64,000 nucleotides of DNA from Aradus depressus. Lineage: Eukaryota > Arthropoda > Insecta > Hemiptera > Aradidae. The stretch spans positions 11,897,601 through 11,961,600 of the forward strand of contig OY759225.1 in assembly GCA_963662175.1 (NCBI GenBank). Direction: 5' to 3'. The first letter of the stretch is position 1, and each line of letters starts with the position of its first letter. A program made the position numbers and the translations under genes. Positions 1-10,940 of the stretch are shown piece by piece. The notes under the pieces were generated by a model that searched no databases, was not told the origin of the DNA, and worked only from the letters and a program-made list of their open reading frames with translations.

Positions 1-270
1 TTCAGATATATCGGGAAAGTCCCATCCGAAGGACGACATGCTGAAGGGTATTTTCAACCTAAGTGAAATTTCACCTACCCAGGTGAAGAGATACATAAGA
101 TACGACTCATCGAGTACCTGACATTCGGAAAGGTCCTGAATCATCGCTTAAAGTCCCATCCGAAAGACGACGTGCTCAAGGTTATTTTTAACTTCCCATT
201 TAAAACATCTGACCTAAGTGCCTCGGCTAGATTTCCAAGTGGCGATCCTGAGCTCAATACTGTCTGCAGG
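1..270 (-). repeat. Decayed SINE-1 debris
   Basis: Two overlapping-type pieces of the SINE-1 central block, read on the minus strand, are visible around 20-60 and 150-215 (variants of TCCCATCCGAAGGACGACGT). The second continues into a degraded head. They are the oldest-looking SINE-1 remains in the window. From 280 to about 700 I see only a short palindrome-headed-repeat fragment (about 330-375) and AT-rich sequence. Confidence 0.6.
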
Positions 271-710
271 GACGTAGCGAGGGGGAAGGGGGCGCGTGCA
301 GCAGCAAATGCACGCTATAACTCAGAGAAAACATCGAATTTCTGACAGATTACATATACTTTCCCTATATAATGAAAATCTGAAAAATGTACGCAGCTTT
401 TACGTGCACGGACCTTTTTGTTTCCTTAAGTTCAATACTAAACTAGTTATGATAATTCTTCAAATAAATTCCGTTTCTCCAGTATTAAGGTGGCTCTTCA
501 GACAATACCAAGTTCGTGTTATGTAAAGTAAGACTTTGCTTTAATAAATTAATATTGACTTAGGCCCTGTCGACAATTAACCTAAATTGCACTACACTTT
601 GTTCGAGTGGGTTGGCTACACTTGTCGCTCTAATTGTCTTAATTACACTTCAAACTAATGTCTCAACACTTTATTAATTTTCACTTTCTCAGCTATTCGA
701 AGTCAATTTT

Positions 711-1365
711 TTGATTCGGACTGTTTCAACAGAATTTCATGTTTTCCGATCTTATTATTATTTTTTTCTCTCTTTTTTGTTTTTGTTATTCTCTATTTTT
801 ATCATATTTCCTAAATTATTCGATCATAATCAATATTATTCCTTTTTTGTTCATTTTACACATTTACATATTTTCATCAAGCATTTATTTATTTTTTATT
901 TTATCTTATTCTATTTTGACTATTTTTATTTTTCTTCTCTCTCCTCACACTTCTCTATCTAGCCTCTACTGTCTAAAATTAATTTATTTCAAACCTTGTC
1001 TGGGCATCCTCCCTTCTCTTTTATAATCAACCATCATAGTACATATTATGCTCTGTCGATTTTTATTATGTATTTTATTTATTTTTTTATATATTCTCCT
1101 TTATTTATATAGGTACTTTTGTTTATTTTGGTTTCACTATAATTAAACTGTTAATTTTATGTTTTTTCCTGTTAATCTTTTGTTTATCTATATTTTCAAT
1201 TGTCCAATGTAGCACTTATTTATTTATCTATCTATTTATTTCTTTGTACTGATACTATATTTCATTGTTCCTGTTCTTTACTCTATATGTATTTATTCTT
1301 AGGGGACCTCGGTCCCAGAATAATACAATTTATTTTCATTTTCATTTTATCTATGTTTCTGTGAA
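711..1365 (+). repeat. AT-rich sequence ending like a LINE 3' end
   Basis: T-rich sequence ends in a small hairpin GGGACCTCGGTCCC at 1304-1317 followed by AGAATAA and a TTTTCATTTTCATTTTA run. A similar end, with GGGACGTATGTCCC, occurs at 47142-47155, so this is a dispersed 3' terminus, probably of a LINE or SINE. Open frames here are low-complexity and are not taken as genes. Confidence 0.4.
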
Positions 1366-1457
1366 CACGATAACTCCGATAGAATGAACGCATCCATAAG
1401 AAATTGTATAAATAAAGATATATTAAAATAAATAAATAAAGAATATAAAAATTAATA

Positions 1458-1767
1458 GAGGGCGCCTTCTGAGCTCAAGATCGTGGGTTCGAAACCCGGC
1501 CGAGGCCTTAAGTTTATTTTAAATGGAAGGTAAATAAACCTTGAGCACGCCATCCTTCGGAAGTTACATGATGGTCCCATGCCTGTTCGATGTCAGGTAC
1601 TCGTTAAAGACCCCTGCCCTAGGTGAATAAAAATTTAGGATAGGCAAAATTTAGGACTCTCACAGTCAAGTCGGGCTCAGGTCCACCAGAGTGAAGAAAG
1701 AGCGCTCTGGTAGTAGGCGATATGACCTCGATGGTAAAAGCCCGGTCATGAGTCATAATAACTAACT
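1458..1767 (+). mobile_element. SINE-1, head-deleted, older tail
   Basis: Starts GAGGGCGCC and then jumps to CTTCTGAGCTCAAG, losing the A-box part of the tRNA-like head; the breakpoints share GCC. The B box (GGTTCGAAACCC), the central Nin-DC-like block and the older tail CATAATAACTAACT are present. Confidence 0.85.
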
Positions 1768-2096
1768 AAAAAAAATAAACAAAGATATATAATAAAAATA
1801 TAGAAGGTGAATTGTGTAGGTGTAAGTGAGAAGTAGGTATATGACCTCTTCACCTGGAAGGGAGATGAATAGTTTACGTAATTCGTACTCCCTATCAGAA
1901 ATGATAATTTTATAAGGATAATTATCGTGTAACTTTCTCCCTAGGCTGAGCCGATCACAAAAGGCGATCATTTGAGCTTTGGAGACAATGTTTTCAATGG
2001 TTCCGTCTTATGTCATACAGGAAAATAGTCTTACTTAACCTTCATTTCGGCATGTAGGTCAACGTTGGTCTAGGATGGCCTTCTCGGAGAAGTTGG

Positions 2097-2780
2097 GTAT
2101 AGGGAAAGTTATATATGATGTATAGGAAACGTTATATTCGATGTATAGGGAGAGTTATATATGATGTATAGGGCATGTTATATATGATGTATAGGGAAAG
2201 TTATATTCGATGTATAGGGAGAGTTATATATGATGTATAGGGCATGTTATATATGATGTATAGGGAAAGTTATATTCGATGTATAGGGAGAGTTATATAT
2301 GATGTATAGGAAACGTTATATTCGATGTATAGGGGGAGTTATATATGATGTATAGGGCATGTTATATATGATGTATAGGGAAAGTTATATTCGATGTATA
2401 GGGAGGGTTATATATGATGTATAGGAAACGTTATATTCGATGTATAGGGAGAGTTATATATGATGTATAGGGCATGTTATATATGATGTATAGGGAAAGT
2501 TATATTCGATGTATAGGGAGAGTTATATATGATGTATAGGAAACGTTATATTCGATATATAGGGAGAGTTATATAAGATGTATAGGGCATGTTATATATG
2601 ATGTATAGGGAAAGTTATATTCGATGTATAGGGAGAGTTATATATGATGTATAGGAAACGTTATATTCGATGTATAGGGAGAGTTATATATGATGTATAG
2701 AGAAAGTTATATATGATGTATAGGGAGAGTTATATATGATGTATAGAGAAAGTTATATATGATGTATAGGGCAAGTTATG
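2097..2780. repeat. 23-bp satellite, long allele
   Basis: Tandem 23-mers of type GATGTATAGGG + AGAGTTATATAT. Variants (AAAC/TTC, AGAG/TAT, CATG/TAT, AAAG/TTC) recur in a fixed order, giving a higher-order unit of about five monomers (115 bp). The last four monomers before 2780 switch to AGAAAG types. Confidence 0.92.
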
Positions 2781-3270
2781 TAATTGGTCAGAAATCCTGA
2801 GGTTTTATTGAAATTTCATATTTTCCAACACTGATTTAATAGTGAAAAACACTTGTGATGCTTTAATACACTACGTGCATTTCTTATCCGTTTGTGTCTG
2901 AATTAATGCAGTTTTTTTTGAGTGAGCAACGCTTTAAATTTACTTATTGTGCATCGTATAAGTGTACTTGTTGTGTAAAATTTATTGTTTATCGCACAAA
3001 ATTTGCACAATTCAATGAAAAAAAAAAAAAGTGAAAATGGAGATAAAAATGGTAAGTAGTTGATTTTATAACCGTTATTCTATTATACAATTCCGAAAAC
3101 AATTTTACGATTTTACAATAATCGCATTTACATTTAGATAATAAACAAACAACCATCGTGTTATGCATTACACACGAAGATTATGTTCCATCATCAGAAT
3201 CAAATGTACGAAACACTTAATTTATTAATAAGGTAATCTATAATGATATATTATAGATTAACTTATTATT

Positions 3271-3460
3271 AATGGCGGCCGTGCGGGCTAGTGCGTAGGA
3301 CTTTGGTCGCATGGTTTCATCATGGTTTGCGGGTTCGAATCCCGTCCGGGAGTGAGTTTTATTTCGTAGATAGAACTCCATGGATGTCGTAAATATAACT
3401 AAATAACACATTGACATGGCTAATATGCACCGTACATAAGGCCAAAAAAAACAAAAAAAA
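3271..3460 (+). mobile_element. SINE-2 copy
   Basis: tRNA-like head with GGCCGTGCGGGCTAGTGCG (A-box region) and GGTTCGAATCCC (B box), then a body starting GGGAGTGAGTTTTATTTCGT and an A-rich end. It is unrelated in sequence to SINE-1 outside the Pol III boxes. Confidence 0.8.
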
Positions 3461-3753
3461 TTATTATTAAACTCTATTATAAATATGAGTTTATAACATC
3501 TTTTAGGCAACATCTATAAGTTAATAAATTAATGTAACCTCAACTGTAAATAAAAATGGTTACCAACATATTATATGATTAAAAAAATTTCCTAAATGAA
3601 ATTATTTTCTACCTTGTACAAATGTTAATAAAAATAGTTAAAATAAAAATATAGTTTATTAGCACAAAGAGAAACTGAAACTAGAAGAGTTAGGTACAGA
3701 AGTTACATTTCAAACGTGAGTACTAACTGCACCCAAACACATTTTGTTTTCAT

Positions 3754-3862
3754 TTTTGGAAACAGGGAGTCGGAAATTATTCAATCCCGGTGAAAATGCA
3801 AAATCGAATTTCTGATCGAATACATAACTTTCCCTATACTTTGTATAGCTGGGAAAGTAAAG
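3754..3862 (-). repeat. Palindrome-headed repeat (PR), minus
   Basis: Carries CATAACTTTCCCTATACTT and TATAGCTGGGAAAG, the head of the PR family described at 26362. It is repeated at 7207-7315 in duplication copy 2. Confidence 0.7.
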
Positions 3863-4156
3863 AGACGAGTTTGGGACGCAACGAGGACAGGGGTAGGGTT
3901 TCTAGAAATTAGTAACATAGTTTAGTTAGTGGACTAAACTAAGTGAAATTAGTAAGTGACTGGGGTCTGTAGACCGAGTTGTTACTGGCATTGTTAACTG
4001 TTACTGAAATTTGGTCTATTGTCTTTGACCAATTGGAGGCATGAGAAGCCAATCACAATCACAATCACTGCTACTCTCCCAACTTGGATCGGATCACTTC
4101 CTTATTTAATATAAATGTGATTCAACTCATCTCCTTCCGTATAATCTATAGTTATA

Positions 4157-4485
4157 GGTTAGGTTAGGTTTTATGACTCATGCCCGGACTTTAACAACGA
4201 GGTCATATCGCCTAATGACAGAGCGCTCTTTCGTCACTCTGGTGGACATGAGCCCGACTCTACTGTGGGAGTCCATATTTTTATTCATCTAGGACAAGGG
4301 TCTTTAACGAGTACCTGACATCGTACAGACTAGGGACCATCGCTTAACGTCCCGTCCGAAGGACGGCGTGCTTAACTTTATTTTACTTCCCAGATAAAAT
4401 AAACTAAGGGCCTCGGTCCGGTTAAGAACCCACGATCTTGAGCTCAGAAGGCAAGCACGCATACCACTGAGCTACCGGCGCCCTC
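4157..4485 (-). mobile_element. Full SINE-1, telomere-type tail
   Basis: Reads on the minus strand from GAGGGCGCC to CCTAACCTAACC, so the + strand begins GGTTAGGTTAGG. Flanks CTATAGTTA and CTATAGTAT look like a slightly diverged target-site duplication. Confidence 0.88.
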
Positions 4486-4504
4486 TCTATAGTATGTTGA
4501 AATC

Positions 4505-4612
4505 ATCGGCTTTGAACTCCCTCCGTAGGAATTAATCAATTTCTTTGAACTAAAACAATATTTGACTCACATAGTGGCTTCCGAATCCTCATACTAAATT
4601 TTGTATATAAAT
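4505..4612 (+). repeat. PR family fragment
   Basis: Matches the middle of the PR family (TAGTGGCTTCCGAATCCTCA and TACTAAATTTTGT). The MITE at 8075 interrupts the equivalent fragment in duplication copy 2 (7958-8065). Confidence 0.65.
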
Positions 4613-5140
4613 ATATATATATTAGGGTGTATCTTCTCTATCTAGCCTCTACTGTCTAAAATTAATTTATTTCAAACCTTGTCTGGGCATCCTCCCTTCT
4701 CTTTTATAATCAACCATCATAGTACATATTATGCTCTGTCGATTTTTATTATGTATTTTATTTATTTTTTTATATATTCTCCTTTATTTATATAGGTACT
4801 TTTGTTTATTTTGGTTTCACTATAATTAAACTGTTAATTTTATGTTTTTTCCTGTTAATCTTTTGTTTATCTATATTTTCAATTGTCCAATGTAGCACTT
4901 ATTTATTTATCTATCTATTTATTTCTTTGTACTGATACTATATTTCATTGTTCCTGTTCTTTACTCTATATGTATTTATTCTTAGGGGACCTCGGTCCCA
5001 GAATAATACAATTTATTTTCATTTTCATTTTATCTATGTTTCTGTGAACACGATAACTCCGATAGAATGAACGCATCCATAAGAAATTGTATAAATAAAG
5101 ATATATTAAAATAAATAAATAAAGAATATAAAAATTAATA

Positions 5141-5450
5141 GAGGGCGCCTTCTGAGCTCAAGATCGTGGGTTCGAAACCCGGCCGAGGCCTTAAGTTTAT
5201 TTTAAATGGAAGGTAAATAAACCTTGAGCACGCCATCCTTCGGAAGTTACATGATGGTCCCATGCCTGTTCGATGTCAGGTACTCGTTAAAGACCCCTGC
5301 CCTAGGTGAATAAAAATTTAGGATAGGCAAAATTTAGGACTCTCACAGTCAAGTCGGGCTCAGGTCCACCAGAGTGAAGAAAGAGCGCTCTGGTAGTAGG
5401 CGATATGACCTCGATGGTAAAAGCCCGGTCATGAGTCATAATAACTAACT
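5141..5450 (+). mobile_element. SINE-1, head-deleted (duplicate)
   Basis: Duplicate of the copy at 1458 with the same head deletion, so the deletion predates the tandem duplication. Confidence 0.85.
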
Positions 5451-5779
5451 AAAAAAAATAAACAAAGATATATAATAAAAATATAGAAGGTGAATTGTGT
5501 AGGTGTAAGTGAGAAGTAGGTATATGACCTCTTCACCTGGAAGGGAGATGAATAGTTTACGTAATTCGTACTCCCTATCAGAAATGATAATTTTATAAGG
5601 ATAATTATCGTGTAACTTTCTCCCTAGGCTGAGCCGATCACAAAAGGCGATCATTTGAGCTTTGGAGACAATGTTTTCAATGGTTCCGTCTTATGTCATA
5701 CAGGAAAATAGTCTTACTTAACCTTCATTTCGGCATGTAGGTCAACGTTGGTCTAGGATGGCCTTCTCGGAGAAGTTGG

Positions 5780-6233
5780 GTATAGGGAAAGTTATATATG
5801 ATGTATAGGAAACGTTATATTCGATGTATAGGGAGAGTTATATATGATGTATAGGGCATGTTATATATGATGTATAGGGAAAGTTATATTCGATGTATAG
5901 GGAGAGTTATATATGATGTATAGGGCATGTTATATATGATGTATAGGGAAAGTTATATTCGATGTATAGGGAGAGTTATATATGATGTATAGGAAACGTT
6001 ATATTCGATGTATAGGGGGAGTTATATATGATGTATAGGGCATGTTATATATGATGTATAGGGAAAGTTATATTCGATGTATAGGGAGAGTTATATATGA
6101 TGTATAGGAAACGTTATATTCGATGTATAGGGAGAGTTATATATGATGTATAGAGAAAGTTATATATGATGTATAGGGAGAGTTATATATGATGTATAGA
6201 GAAAGTTATATATGATGTATAGGGCAAGTTATG
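5780..6233. repeat. 23-bp satellite, short allele
   Basis: Same array as at 2097 but ten monomers shorter; both flanks are unchanged. Confidence 0.92.
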
Positions 6234-6723
6234 TAATTGGTCAGAAATCCTGAGGTTTTATTGAAATTTCATATTTTCCAACACTGATTTAATAGTGAAA
6301 AACACTTGTGATGCTTTAATACACTACGTGCATTTCTTATCCGTTTGTGTCTGAATTAATGCAGTTTTTTTTGAGTGAGCAACGCTTTAAATTTACTTAT
6401 TGTGCATCGTATAAGTGTACTTGTTGTGTAAAATTTATTGTTTATCGCACAAAATTTGCACAATTCAATGAAAAAAAAAAAAAGTGAAAATGGAGATAAA
6501 AATGGTAAGTAGTTGATTTTATAACCGTTATTCTATTATACAATTCCGAAAACAATTTTACGATTTTACAATAATCGCATTTACATTTAGATAATAAACA
6601 AACAACCATCGTGTTATGCATTACACACGAAGATTATGTTCCATCATCAGAATCAAATGTACGAAACACTTAATTTATTAATAAGGTAATCTATAATGAT
6701 ATATTATAGATTAACTTATTATT

Positions 6724-6913
6724 AATGGCGGCCGTGCGGGCTAGTGCGTAGGACTTTGGTCGCATGGTTTCATCATGGTTTGCGGGTTCGAATCCCGTCC
6801 GGGAGTGAGTTTTATTTCGTAGATAGAACTCCATGGATGTCGTAAATATAACTAAATAACACATTGACATGGCTAATATGCACCGTACATAAGGCCAAAA
6901 AAAACAAAAAAAA
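6724..6913 (+). mobile_element. SINE-2 copy (duplicate)
   Basis: Duplicate of the SINE-2 at 3271. Confidence 0.8.
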
Positions 6914-7609
6914 TTATTATTAAACTCTATTATAAATATGAGTTTATAACATCTTTTAGGCAACATCTATAAGTTAATAAATTAATGTAACCTCAACTGT
7001 AAATAAAAATGGTTACCAACATATTATATGATTAAAAAAATTTCCTAAATGAAATTATTTTCTACCTTGTACAAATGTTAATAAAAATAGTTAAAATAAA
7101 AATATAGTTTATTAGCACAAAGAGAAACTGAAACTAGAAGAGTTAGGTACAGAAGTTACATTTCAAACGTGAGTACTAACTGCACCCAAACACATTTTGT
7201 TTTCATTTTTGGAAACAGGGAGTCGGAAATTATTCAATCCCGGTGAAAATGCAAAATCGAATTTCTGATCGAATACATAACTTTCCCTATACTTTGTATA
7301 GCTGGGAAAGTAAAGAGACGAGTTTGGGACGCAACGAGGACAGGGGTAGGGTTTCTAGAAATTAGTAACATAGTTTAGTTAGTGGACTAAACTAAGTGAA
7401 ATTAGTAAGTGACTGGGGTCTGTAGACCGAGTTGTTACTGGCATTGTTAACTGTTACTGAAATTTGGTCTATTGTCTTTGACCAATTGGAGGCATGAGAA
7501 GCCAATCACAATCACAATCACTGCTACTCTCCCAACTTGGATCGGATCACTTCCTTATTTAATATAAATGTGATTCAACTCATCTCCTTCCGTATAATCT
7601 ATAGTTATA

Positions 7610-7938
7610 GGTTAGGTTAGGTTTTATGACTCATGCCCGGACTTTAACAACGAGGTCATATCGCCTAATGACAGAGCGCTCTTTCGTCACTCTGGTGGAC
7701 ATGAGCCCGACTCTACTGTGGGAGTCCATATTTTTATTCATCTAGGACAAGGGTCTTTAACGAGTACCTGACATCGTACAGACTAGGGACCATCGCTTAA
7801 CGTCCCGTCCGAAGGACGGCGTGCTTAACTTTATTTTACTTCCCAGATAAAATAAACTAAGGGCCTCGGTCCGGTTAAGAACCCACGATCTTGAGCTCAG
7901 AAGGCAAGCACGCATACCACTGAGCTACCGGCGCCCTC
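7610..7938 (-). mobile_element. Full SINE-1 (duplicate)
   Basis: Duplicate of the minus-strand SINE-1 at 4157, with the same flanks. Confidence 0.88.
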
Positions 7939-8074
7939 TCTATAGTATGTTGAAATCATCGGCTTTGAACTCCCTCCGTAGGAATTAATCAATTTCTTTG
8001 AACTAAAACAATATTTGACTCACATAGTGGCTTCCGAATCCTCATACTAAATTTTGTATATAAATATATATATA

Positions 8075-8960
8075 TTAGGGTGTATCGAAATTTTTTAAAT
8101 TTGATGGCCCTACGAAAAATTGAAAGTATTTGACATGTAAACAATAACAGAATATCAAACAAACTATTGTCGATGCTTTAGGGGGTCCCACATTCGTCTC
8201 AAAAACACGATTTTCACGCTTTTTCGAGTAGTATATTCAAAGCTCAGTTACGATACCCATGCCATACTCAAGCCGTTGAAGGCATGTTAAAAGTGTCACA
8301 GAAGCCTCAATGTTAGTATGCGGTCATGATGCTAGGCGATGTAAAATAATCAATTTGATTAAAACGAGAAAATCTATGCCAACGTTTGAATGAAAAAGAG
8401 ATTATGTTTTGTCAAAAGAATGAAACTGTAAAAATACTTGTAATTATAAATAAAATTTCATTACTTCTTTTTCAATTTTGTCCTATATTGATTAAAATTG
8501 CTCACTTTTTTAAATTTCAATTTCACTTATATAAAGTTTACTTGAATTTACACTAAATTTCATCAAATTTTCAAATACTAAAGTTATCCGCATTAAAATC
8601 AGACGCAATGGTAGCATTTTGAATAATTTGTATTTCTCATCTGTCATTTTGTCTATAATTAATATTCCTTGGTTAACTTCTAAGTACTTGAAATCATGTT
8701 TTTTTATGATGATATTACTTGTAATTAAGTGGGGCACGATTTGGAATTGGAATTTGACAGAAAAATAACATTAAAATAGAAAAAAATTTCAGTTCTTTAT
8801 ATACTACTCGAAAAAGCGTAAAAATCGTGTTTTTGAGACGCATGTGGGACCCCCTAAAGCATCGACAACAGTTTGTTTGATATTCTGTTATTGTTTACAT
8901 GTCAAATACTTTCAATTTTTCGTAGGGCCATCAAATTTAAAAAATTTTGATACACCCTAA
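8075..8960. mobile_element. MITE with 160-bp inverted repeats
   Basis: Left arm 8075-8234 starts TTAGGGTGTATCGAAATTTT; the right arm 8801-8960 is its near-exact reverse complement ending TACACCCTAA. Both sides are flanked by TA within TATATATA, consistent with a Tc1/mariner-type TA duplication. The 566-bp centre has no recognisable transposase; a 75-codon minus-strand frame there matches nothing I know. Confidence 0.88.
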
Positions 8961-9093
8961 TATATATATATTCATTAGAATATTTGAGTCGAGTTTTAAA
9001 AATTTTCAATTACCCCATTCGACAAAAAAGAAATTACGCAACTTAATGTTTACTACCTAGGCCTTCGAGCTTATAATCTAATACCACTTGTGA

Positions 9094-9260
9094 AAATTTG
9101 CGACTAAAACATTTGCTATGCTCAACACGGCTTACGGTGATGTTGCTATGAAGCGTACGACATGTTTTAAGTGGCATGAACGTTTTAATCGTCGATTGAA
9201 GACGATGAGCGTCCTTGACGTCCTTCCACGTCAACTGACGACCCACACGTCGACACATTC
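9094..9260 (+). pseudogene. mariner transposase N-terminal fragment
   Basis: One open stretch reads F-A-M-L-N-T-A-Y-G-D-V-A-M-K-R-T-T-C-F-K-W-H-E-R-F, which matches the helix-turn-helix region of mariner transposases (AYGD..M.R...F.WH.RF). The following acidic linker is degraded. There is no DDE domain, so it is a dead fragment lying 126 bp upstream of the first visible exon. Confidence 0.8.
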
Positions 9261-9385
9261 ACCGTGAGTACCTCCCCCAAGGCTCCAGTGACTTTTTCTT
9301 GTTCCCCAAACCAAAAGACCCTTGAAAAAAAAGAAGATTTGTATTCTATAATATACGTGAACTAATTTCTTCATTGTATTTTCAG

Positions 9386-9536
9386 ATGAAGGTCAAAAGT
9401 TCAAACAGACTGGAGAATGGACAGAAAGACCGCGTCTACAAGGAGTACGGGATGACGAAAGAGGGAATAGCAGAGGATGTTCAGACCATCAAGACCTGGC
9501 TAATCAAGCAACCACATCTACCTCACATCCGAAATG
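9386..9536 (+). CDS. CRAL-TRIO protein, first visible coding exon
   Basis: This exon encodes 50 codons plus one base. It reads from a Met directly after a TTTTCAG acceptor to an AAATG/GTATGT donor. The peptide has the basic linker and helix pattern of the CRAL-TRIO N-terminal (CTN) domain, with KEYGMTKEGIAEDVQTIK followed by TWLIKQPHLPHIRN; the W-L-x-K-Q-PHLP signature is typical of insect alpha-tocopherol-transfer-like and clavesin-like proteins. These are cytosolic proteins that carry small hydrophobic ligands. The exon ends in phase 1 and the first bases of the exon at 57480 complete a Glu codon. Whether Met 9386 is the true start or an internal Met cannot be decided, because an acceptor immediately precedes it; a 5' non-coding exon outside the window is likely. 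Family assignment is from the motif; the ligand is unknown. Confidence 0.85.
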
Positions 9537-9682
9537 GTATGTACCTACTAAGCATATTATGCAGAAAATATGTGCAGGTTGTAGCTGCATGGAAATTTCG
9601 CGCAATGCATTTCATTTAATCAATTTTGAGCACAGTAAAATACAAGAGGTCTAAAGGTTTTGATCGTCACTTGTTATAGTTA

Positions 9683-10117
9683 GTTATATTTCACATTTTT
9701 GCAGAGATATTGTGAAATACTTAATAAAAAATATAATGAAAAACGAATGTTTTTAAAAAATATTGTCTATTTCATATGATATATAAAATATAAGGGACTA
9801 CTTTCGGTATTGCTACCATCTTCAGTCACGTCATAACAAATACTAAATTGAAGTTCAACCAGTTTACAATCCAAAGGGTCCTCTTTTTCAGCCCCCACTG
9901 GATTTTTCCCTGTCGCTCATGTATAGTTAAATCTGAATAATATGGAAAACTTTTAAACAAAATTTCGTCTCAAATTGAAATCTTAATAATAAAAGAAAAA
10001 TTTAGAAATAGTATGTACTGTATTAATAACAAATATATATGGATAAAAATAAATATACACAGTTTTCTGAGAGAACAAGTACTTATACACAGAGATTGCA
10101 GGATTATATTATTTTCC
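9683..10117 (-). mobile_element. PLE 3' region, family A
   Basis: Minus-strand copy of the same 3' region seen at 55609: a CTGAAGATGG-hairpin-CCGAAAGTA motif (about 9805-9835), a long AT-rich tail with GACAATATTTTTTAAA, and the terminus TTGCAGAGATATTGTGAAA in inverted form. The coding part is missing. Confidence 0.7.
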
Positions 10118-10119
10118 AT

Positions 10120-10420
10120 AAAAGGCTGTATATTTTTATTTGTATATTTATTATTGTCATCTTTGATTTATTCCCCCACTCCTTTGAGCTATGCCAGTTG
10201 TCCTTTAACCGCTACACTGTGTGGGTGGAGTAAGTTTTTATTTTGTTACTCTGTATCTTGACGCTTTAAGATTTATACTTTTCATTATTTGTATATTATA
10301 TGTATTCTATGATAGATGAACCACTGATGATGACGCTGTTGCGTTGAAAACCGATTCTGATCAAAAATAAAACAATAGGAAGACAACATCTTTTATTATT
10401 TCTGTTCACTACAAGATTTA
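10120..10420 (+). mobile_element. PLE-type 3' tail, plus strand
   Basis: It contains TTATTATTGTCATCTTTGAT, shared with the PLE at 15865, and the motif ACTGATGATGACGC-tgtt-GCGTTGAAAA at 10325. It abuts the inverted tail at 9683-10117, a head-to-head layout seen repeatedly in this window. A poly-A tract at 10481-10503 follows. Confidence 0.5.
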
Positions 10421-10499
10421 ATTTTGACTGGAATTTGAATGAGGCTCTGTTTAACTCTTGTGGTTCAATGAGGTCCCCCTCCAAAAAAAAAAAAAAAAA

Positions 10500-10937
10500 A
10501 AAAGACCCTGAGGTTTGTGGAAGGCTCCGTTTCTTGTGTAATTACAAACCTCTGGCCTATATATAACTCTTTTCTTCTCTCCCGTCCTCAACTCATGTTT
10601 TCAGGACGATTCCTTGTAAATACAGGCTTTTCACATCAATTCCACCAGAGGCAGATAGACACAAAAGAGACAGGATATGAAACACTTTTAGAACAATAGA
10701 CCGCTTTAATTAACATGGCTCATCTCATATGATGGGAACAGCTGAAACGTTCTTCTATTAGATATCTTAATGAGATTCTAGGCTTTCATGATTTAAATGT
10801 ATGAGTTCCCGGTAGGAGTTCAATCATTGATGGTTTCCAGATTACATTTTGAAACTACATAACAAATACAATTTCTTGTGAGTAAAAGCGGGGGGGAGGG
10901 TAAATAAGGAGCATCAGAGATAAGGCGTGTGGTCGAA
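10500..10937. other. Anonymous sequence, no feature recognised
   Basis: This lies between a poly-A tract and the Harbinger derivative. No repeat family or protein motif was recognised. Confidence 0.5.
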
Positions 10938-10940
10938 TAA

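Larger units (their letters stand above)
950..4632. repeat. Tandem duplication, copy 1 (3683 bp)
   Basis: The segment starting CTTCTCTATCTAGCCTCTAC recurs in the same order at 4633. The unit contains a head-deleted SINE-1, the 23-bp satellite, a SINE-2, and a minus-strand SINE-1. It ends with the first 12 bases of the MITE whose intact copy starts at 8075. The sequence is indistinguishable from copy 2 wherever I compared, except for satellite length. Confidence 0.9.
4633..8086. repeat. Tandem duplication, copy 2 (about 3453 bp)
   Basis: Second copy of the unit, 230 bp shorter. The deficit equals ten 23-bp satellite monomers. The junction at 4632/4633 joins GGTGTATC to TTCTCTATC with only one or two bases of microhomology. 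A real recent duplication and collapsed/expanded haplotypes in the assembly are both possible. Confidence 0.9.

Noticed and set aside
1762..1971. 69-codon minus frame, repeated at 5445
   Set aside because: Identical only because of the tandem duplication; overlaps SINE-1 tail and AT-rich DNA; no domain.
3271..3350. tRNA gene on the plus strand
   Set aside because: Same tRNA-like head recurs at 29951, 44452 and 49146 with a shared body and poly-A end, so it is SINE-2.
3238..3513. 91-codon minus frame, repeated at 6691
   Set aside because: Lies across SINE-2 and its flanks; no domain.
9043..9258. 71-codon minus frame
   Set aside because: Antisense of the mariner transposase fragment, which has clear motifs on the plus strand.
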